A stretch of 64,000 nt of DNA from Flavonifractor sp. An82 (lineage in GTDB: Bacteria > Bacillota > Clostridia > Oscillospirales > Oscillospiraceae): the NCBI RefSeq assembly GCF_002159265.1, contig NZ_NFHG01000011.1, positions 42,595 to 106,594 on the forward strand, given 5' to 3'. Numbering within the stretch: position 1 is the first letter of the stretch; each line of letters begins with the position of its first letter. Positions 59,716 through 64,000 of this stretch are shown one piece after another. The notes beneath the pieces are model-generated. The model did no database searches and was not told the origin of the DNA. It worked only from the letters and a program-made list of their open reading frames with translations. A program made the translations under genes and the position numbers.

Positions 59716-60579
59716 ATGGCAAATCTGGAAGAGATTATTGCAACCAAAGTGGAAAGCGACTCCCAGTGGAAAAACCAGCAACAGGCAGACCGTCAGAACA
59801 CCACAGAGATGCAGGACTGCGGCATTGAACTGATCGTGAACGACCCGGCCCAGTACCTTCACTACCTGACCTTGCAGGGGGACAACCCGGCATACAGCGC
59901 CGGAAATGTGGCCATCGTCCTGGCGGGGATGGATGGGGCTACCGTGTTCGGCACCCGTGACCGCTGGCAGACATTGGGCCGGAGCGTTATAGAAGGTGAA
60001 GTCGGGGTGAAGATCTTCGCCCGTGACGCCCGTACCAAGTCATACGCTCTGACCGACGCCTACGATGTGAGCCAGACCCAGGGCAAGGACCTGAAACAGC
60101 GGACCCTGCGGGAGGACAGCGCAGAGATGTCCAGCGCCCTCAAGACCCTGCTGAATTACTCCAAGGCGGAGCCGGTCGTGGACCATGACCTGGACACCCC
60201 CGCTTTTTTCGACGAGGACAAGCGGGAGCTTGCCGTCAACCCCGACTACTCCGATCCAGAGGCGTTTGCCGCCATCGCCGCGGAAGTAGCCCTGACCCGC
60301 TTTCACGACAAGGGCTACAACCCGGATTACAGCTGGGCCCGGTATGAGCTGGACGCACAAAGCGTCTCCTACATCCTCTGCCGCCGGTACGGCATCGAGC
60401 CGAAGCAGCCCAATCTGGAACGGCTGGCAGAGCGATTCGAGGGGATGTCCTCGGATGAGTGCAAGGGTGTGCTGGACAAAGTACAGGACATGAGCAGACA
60501 GATCGGGCGCTCCATAGATTTGAATATTGAGGCGGAAAAGCGAAAGAACCGCACCGCCGAGCGCCGCCCCGCGCGATAA
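59716..60579 (+). CDS. ArdC-like protein without protease motif
   Basis: A 287-residue homologue of the 25761 protein: LTLQGDNPAYSAGNVAIVLA, GVKIFARDARTKSYALTDAY, DVSQTQGKDLKQRTLRED and ESVSYILCRRYG-like AQSVSYILCRRYGIE. The metalloprotease HExxH is again missing (LTRFHDKGYN at that place). AAGGAGG precedes ATG 59716. It is distinct from the true ArdC of the same element. Confidence 0.78.
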   Translation: MANLEEIIATKVESDSQWKNQQQADRQNTTEMQDCGIELIVNDPAQYLHYLTLQGDNPAYSAGNVAIVLAGMDGATVFGTRDRWQTLGRSVIEGEVGVKIFARDARTKSYALTDAYDVSQTQGKDLKQRTLREDSAEMSSALKTLLNYSKAEPVVDHDLDTPAFFDEDKRELAVNPDYSDPEAFAAIAAEVALTRFHDKGYNPDYSWARYELDAQSVSYILCRRYGIEPKQPNLERLAERFEGMSSDECKGVLDKVQDMSRQIGRSIDLNIEAEKRKNRTAERRPAR

Positions 60580-60621
60580 ACTGCCGCCGGGGGTGTCGCC
60601 CCTTGACAGAGGCTAATCCGT

Positions 60622-60715
60622 CCGCCGTCCCCTGTCAAGGCCGGGCGATTGTTTGCACAATCGCCCGCGAGCCGCCCAGTCTGCGGACTGGGCGGGCCTT
60701 GACCGGGGCCGTCTG
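60622..60715. ncRNA. Candidate structured non-coding element, copy B
   Basis: GTCAAGGCC (60634-60642) pairs with GGCCTTGAC (60695-60703), extended by CCCC/GGGG past a 1x1 mismatch. It encloses GGGCGATTG-TTTGCA-CAATCGCCC and CGCCCAGTC-TGCG-GACTGGGCG. Compared with copy A, stem bases change in pairs while the TGCG loop and junction GCGA are kept. Confidence 0.62.
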
Positions 60716-60750
60716 ACAGATTGGTTGGTTTCCAAGGGGAGGGACACCCC

Positions 60751-60775
60751 AAAAGCCGCCTGACGGCGGCTTTTG
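60751..60775 (+). terminator. Rho-independent terminator
   Basis: AAAAGCCGCC-TGAC-GGCGGCTTTT, at the same place as the 26793 terminator of element A. Confidence 0.88.
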
Positions 60776-60870
60776 CCAGACTAGGGAGACGTGCGGAACG
60801 CCGGGACCTCTCCGCAAGACCGGGAGGACGGCACGACGCCCTGACCGCCGCCCATCCGGGCGTCGGAGTA

Positions 60871-60897
60871 AAATGTCCCTCAAGTTGAGGGGCATTT
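60871..60897. repeat. Element B palindrome, copy 6
   Basis: AAATG-T-CCCTCAA-G-TTGAGGG-G-CATTT. Confidence 0.85.
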
Positions 60898-60980
60898 CGT
60901 CCCCCTGGTTTCCCGTTGCCTGTTTTTACGCTCCATGATATAGCATTCTCAAGAAATTTCTCTGAAAGGCGAGTGACCGC

Positions 60981-61764
60981 ATGAGCGGCAACGATTTATT
61001 AGACCGTATTGACGCATACGCCCAGGCCATCCGAGAGCGCCGCCCCCTCACCCCGGACGAGGTGAAGGAGCTGGACGCCTATTTCCGCATCGATATGACC
61101 TATACCTCCAACGCTCTGGAAGGCAATTCCCTCACCTTATCTGAGACCAAAGTGCTGCTAGAGGATGGTATCACTGTGGGCGGCAAGCCCATCCGGGACT
61201 GCTATGAGGCCACCGGCCACGCCAGGGCCTATGACTATATGCTGGAGACCGCCAGAGGTGGGCCGCTGCAATTCCGGGAGGAAGATATCCTCCGCCTGCA
61301 CGCGCTGTTTTACGGCGGCATTGACCCAGAGCACGCCGGACACTACCGGGAGGGACAGGTGTTCATCACCGGCACGGAGTATGTCCCGCCCACAGCGGAA
61401 GAGGTGCCCGGCCAGATGGCCGAGCTGGTGGAGAAACTGAACCAGAAGAAGGACACGCTCCATCCGGTGGTCCTGGCCGCCTACGCCCACCGGCGGCTGG
61501 TGGATATCCACCCCTTCCAGGATGGGAACGGTCGCACAGCACGGCTGTTGATGAACCTCATCCTGGTGAACAAGGGCCTCCATCCCACCCGTCCTGCGCC
61601 ACGACTATATCACGGAGCTCCAGCAGGCCCAGCGGCATACCCGGCCCAGCGACGTTGCCTTTGTCAAGCTCATTTGTGAGTGTGAACTAGAGGCTCAGAA
61701 GGACTACTGCCGGATGTTCCGCATCAAGCTCCCGGAGCGCAGAAACGACGCCCCGGAGCGATAA
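60981..61764 (+). pseudogene. Fic-domain protein with C-terminal frameshift
   Basis: Intact up to about 61590: an N-terminal inhibitory-type helix with TSNALEGNSLTLSETK, then the Fic catalytic motif HPFQDGNGRTARLLMN near 177-192. Fic proteins attach AMP or another nucleotide to target hydroxyls. After GLHPT the frame runs into LYHGAP and stops at 61679. In the +1 frame the expected end continues VLRHDYITELQQAQRHTRPS to a TAA at 61764. One base in the C-run near 61588 was lost or gained. Without the tail the core may still fold. A sequencing error is possible. Confidence 0.82.
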
Positions 61765-61772
61765 TCGGTAAG

Positions 61773-61791
61773 TCCCCTCAATTTGAGGGGA
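61773..61791. repeat. Element B palindrome, copy 7 (perfect)
   Basis: TCCCCTCAA-T-TTGAGGGGA, before the secreted-protein gene, homologous in position to the 26847 palindrome of element A. Confidence 0.92.
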
Positions 61792-61827
61792 GTTTTCGGA
61801 TCATTTTGATTAAAGGAGTTGACCCGT

Positions 61828-62262
61828 ATGAAGAAACGAGCCGCGCCCCTGTTCCTGGCGGTGCTGACTGCCTGTGCCATGACCTGTTCGGCCTGGGCCG
61901 CCGAGGCAGCGCCCGCCGCCCTTTACCCCGTGGAGGTGCAGGAGTATAGGACGGAGGACCTGAACGAACCGCGCATCAGCAAGACTTATGAGCTGTCTCC
62001 CACAGATGACCCGGACCTCATCCCGACCCAGGATTTTGAACGGTCCGGCCGCGTTTATACGCTGCTTGATGTGGTCAGAGAGGAACAGACAGAGACGGAC
62101 AGCAAGTATCATACCGAGACTGTGACGCTGAACAGCAAGAGCAAGGATATGGAGGAGATTATGCCTTTGCTGGCTGTTACCTGCGAGGCCGCCACAGAGG
62201 ACGGCTATACCGGCGTTCTCACGCTGGACACCGCCAGTATCCAGGTGGAGGCGTCTGGCTAG
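61828..62262 (+). pseudogene. Truncated secreted element protein
   Basis: The 144-residue frame (ATG 61828, AAAGGAG) has a signal peptide KKRAAPLFLAVLTACAMTCS and matches the first half of the 26912 protein (YPVEVQEYRTEDLNEPRISK, DDPDLIPTQDFERSGRVYTL, EDGYTGVLTLDTASIQVEAS). It ends at SG-stop where the homologue continues for 180 residues to its membrane anchor. The stop shares CTAG with an oppositely oriented gene, so a rearrangement joint lies here. Confidence 0.82.
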
Positions 62263-62399
62263 CAGGTCACACACCCGATCCCCCGCCAGTAGGGGCAGCC
62301 GTGGCAGCGGGAGCCTTCCGGGGCCTTGACAGGCTCGGGCCGCTCATACCGGGGAACCTGCTGCATCATCGTTTCATAGGGACTATTGGTGAATTTCAT
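62259..62399 (-). CDS. Small CxxC protein
   Basis: A 46-residue protein from ATG 62399 with GGAGGGCGACA (MKFTNSPYETMMQQVPRYER, then GSRCHGCPYWRGIGCVTC). Four cysteines suggest a metal site. Such small ORFs are common downstream of transfer genes in Clostridia elements. It is in frame with the VirB4 fragment upstream but has its own start. Confidence 0.65.
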   Translation of the reverse strand: MKFTNSPYETMMQQVPRYERPEPVKAPEGSRCHGCPYWRGIGCVTC

Positions 62400-63002
62400 T
62401 TGTCGCCCTCCGTTTCGTCCTCGTCCTCCTCGTCCCACGGCGGGGTAGCACCATGTAGCGATCCCGGCCTTGTGGTTGGCGTTCACCGCCGCCGTGACAA
62501 ACTCATTGGTGGTGTGCATGGCGATCTTGCGGAGGTTTTCGCCCAGCCCTTTGAGGACGATGCACACCACCCGGGAATTGAGGTTGACATTGGTGGGGTG
62601 GTTGAACAGGTTGAGGGAGCCGGTGCAGTAGAGTTCCAGCGCCGTTGCCACACGGCGGGCTTCCGGCTCCGGCTGCTTCAAAAGCTCCTCGTATAAATCC
62701 TGCAACAGCGGCGTTTTGGCCGTTTCCAGCCCCAGCGCCATTTCCCGGTACACCAGCCGCACACAGCGGTCAATGACGGTTTTCTCAATGGGCTGCAAGC
62801 CCTCCCGTCCGCCCACGATCAGCTCACACAGGGACAACAAAAAATCCGCCTTCATAGAAAGCGGACTTTCATCGTCGTTGGCGTTCATCTGCAAATCCAT
62901 AGGCGAAATGTGGTGGGGGCTGTCCGGGGCGATCTCAATGACCTGCCCGCCCAGCCGCTGCACCAGCGGGGCATATTCTCCCATCGGGTCTAGCCTCGTC
63001 AT
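62400..63002 (-). pseudogene. VirB4 fragment
   Basis: The frame MTRLDPMGEYAPLVQRLGGQ, VIEIAPDSPHHISPMDLQMN, MKADFLLSLCELIVGGREGL and TALELYCTGSLNLFNHPTNV is the middle of a VirB4/TraE ATPase. It starts just after the region that would hold Walker A and ends at LRKIAMH, where the Walker B part is missing. The following TTNEFVTAAVNANHKAG belongs to something else. The left joint is with a ParB gene in another frame. Confidence 0.8.
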
Positions 63003-63894
63003 CGGTCATGTTGCGGACGATACAGGGCATATTGGCAAACCCGGCCAGTTCGCTGGCCCGCTGGCGGCGGTGTCCGGCTATGATCTCATATCCGCCCCCC
63101 TCACGGGGCCGCACCAGCGCAGGCTGATTGACACCAGCGGCTTTGACCGACTCCACCAGTCCTTGCATTTCCGCATCGTCCCGGACGCCAAAGGGGTGAT
63201 TTTTGAACGGGTGCAGATCGGAAAGATTGAGATAGACAATCTCCTCTTTCACGCCACGGGTGGCATCCCGAGGGGCGGACGGCTGCTCGGTTGCAGCCGG
63301 GGCCTCCGCCGTAACGGGAGCGCCTTTCCCGGCAGGCGGTTTACTTTGGGACATTTTGTCCCGAGGTTGCGGCTTGGCCTTGTCGGGGGCCGCCTTGTCA
63401 GCCCTGGCCGGGCGGCCCCTGCGGGGCTTGGCCGCATCCTTCGCTTTATCCGCCTGCTTGCCCTTATCCGGGGCAACAGCTTTTTCCGGGGGCTTGCCCT
63501 TCGTCGCCCCATCCCGGGCAGCGGTAAAATCCACCACCTTTCCAGCGGGAGTAGGATCACCCATGCCGGGGATCGTGGTCTGCTTCTCGTCCTTGCCCGG
63601 CTGCGGCGCACCCTCCTTAGACGGAGCAGGAGCGTCCTTGTCTTTGGGAGCCTCCTTATCCCCCGGAGCCGGTTGCTCCGCCGCAGGGTCGGGAGCTGTC
63701 TTTCCCTCAACGGGTTTTTCCGCCGTGGGGGGCGTTACCACCTTGGACGCATCTTCTGTCACGGGAGCCTCCGCCTTGGCCGGGACGGGCTGATCCTGCA
63801 CCGGGGAATCGGCTTTGACAGGCTCGACCTTTCCGGGCTTGGGGGGCTCGTCTACCTTCCCGGCGTCGGGAATATTCTTTTTATCGTCAGCCAC
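62935..63894 (-). pseudogene. Truncated ParB-like gene
   Basis: From GTG 63894 (GGAGG upstream): a 220-residue Pro/Ala/Lys-rich disordered region, then a ParB domain start (YLNLSDLHPFKNHPFGVRDD, AAGVNQPALVRPREGGGYEI, IAGHRRQRASELAGFANMPC). It breaks after IVRNMTDDEA at about 63000 and runs into VirB4 DNA out of frame. It is a second ParB, opposite in direction to the intact one at 49548, and may belong to another element that begins here. Confidence 0.82.
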
Positions 63895-64000
63895 CTAAAA
63901 ACCTCCTATTACAATATATTTACGGTTTAAGGCACGGCAGCCAGCCGTGTCTTTTCCGTATCGTTGCCTAAGCTGTTAGAATGAGAGTGTCTTGGCCTGA

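Larger units (their letters stand above)
48129..64000. mobile_element. Element B, left part, beside tRNA-Ala(GGC)
   Basis: Replication initiator with iterons, ParB-like, ArdC, oriT, MobC, relaxase and PcfB genes in the order known from Clostridia integrative elements, starting directly after the tRNA. The right end and recombinase are not in the window. The last 1.7 kb is rearranged. Confidence 0.75.

Overview
The window looks like a gut Clostridia genome, most likely Oscillospiraceae (Flavonifractor/Oscillibacter-like). This is inferred from the GC-rich, Gram-positive-type order SRP RNA - dnaX - ybaB, from alanine tRNAs with encoded CCA, and from conjugative-element gene families typical of that group (MobL-type relaxase, PcfB/DUF3801, ArdC/LtrC-like, DUF6103, DUF4314, LPD28). 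Apart from a small chromosomal block at 44.3-47.7 kb, nearly everything is mobile DNA.

Region 1 (1-17.5 kb): the 5' part of an OmpR-type response regulator on the minus strand, then a degraded conjugative/mobilizable element ('element L') read almost entirely leftwards. It encodes hypothetical accessory proteins, an ArdA-like antirestriction protein, a putative ADP-ribosyltransferase-fold protein, an M23 peptidase, a relaxase with C-terminal Sel1 repeats, a Toprim primase-like protein, a VirD4 coupling protein and a small HTH protein. A Phd/VapC toxin-antitoxin module sits in reverse orientation beside the relaxase. No VirB4 or VirB6 gene is visible, so it probably cannot build its own channel.

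Region 2 (17.8-43.9 kb): 'element A', bounded by a 34-bp direct repeat whose copies lie exactly 26,000 bp apart. The right copy is inside an intact tRNA-Ala(CGC) and the left copy is in a lone 3' tRNA fragment. From left to right it carries a metabolic/regulatory block (LysR, SDR, DUF3737, lipoprotein, MerR, truncated hydrolase), a candidate oriT, MobC, relaxase, PcfB, an ArdC-like protein, a structured non-coding segment, a secreted protein, a sortase, a CnaB adhesin fused to the end of a VirB4 ATPase, a cytosine methyltransferase with a long overlapping frame, an NlpC/P60 hydrolase, AT-rich cargo including an O-antigen-ligase-like membrane protein, a sigma-like protein and a large serine recombinase.

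Region 3 (43.9-48.1 kb): a chromosomal island (SRP RNA, dnaX, ybaB, yoaK-like) between two outward-pointing tRNA-Ala genes. Each tRNA is preceded by three truncated 5' tRNA halves, most of which can still close an acceptor-like stem.

Region 4 (48.1-64 kb, continuing off the window): 'element B', a relative of element A next to tRNA-Ala(GGC). It has a RepA-type initiator with iterons inside its own gene, a ParB-like protein with tandem Pro/Ala repeats, ArdC, LPD28, paralogous unknowns, oriT, MobC, relaxase, PcfB, an ArdC-like protein, the same structured non-coding segment, a frameshifted Fic gene, and a rearranged end with VirB4 and ParB remnants on the minus strand.

The most interesting signals are these. 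(1) Two unrelated families of dispersed palindromes, one per element, occupy at least two homologous positions in A and B. (2) The oriT hairpins and a three-way-junction non-coding segment show compensatory base changes between A and B. (3) There are arrays of truncated tRNA halves. (4) Several gene fusions and deletion joints record decay of the transfer machinery.
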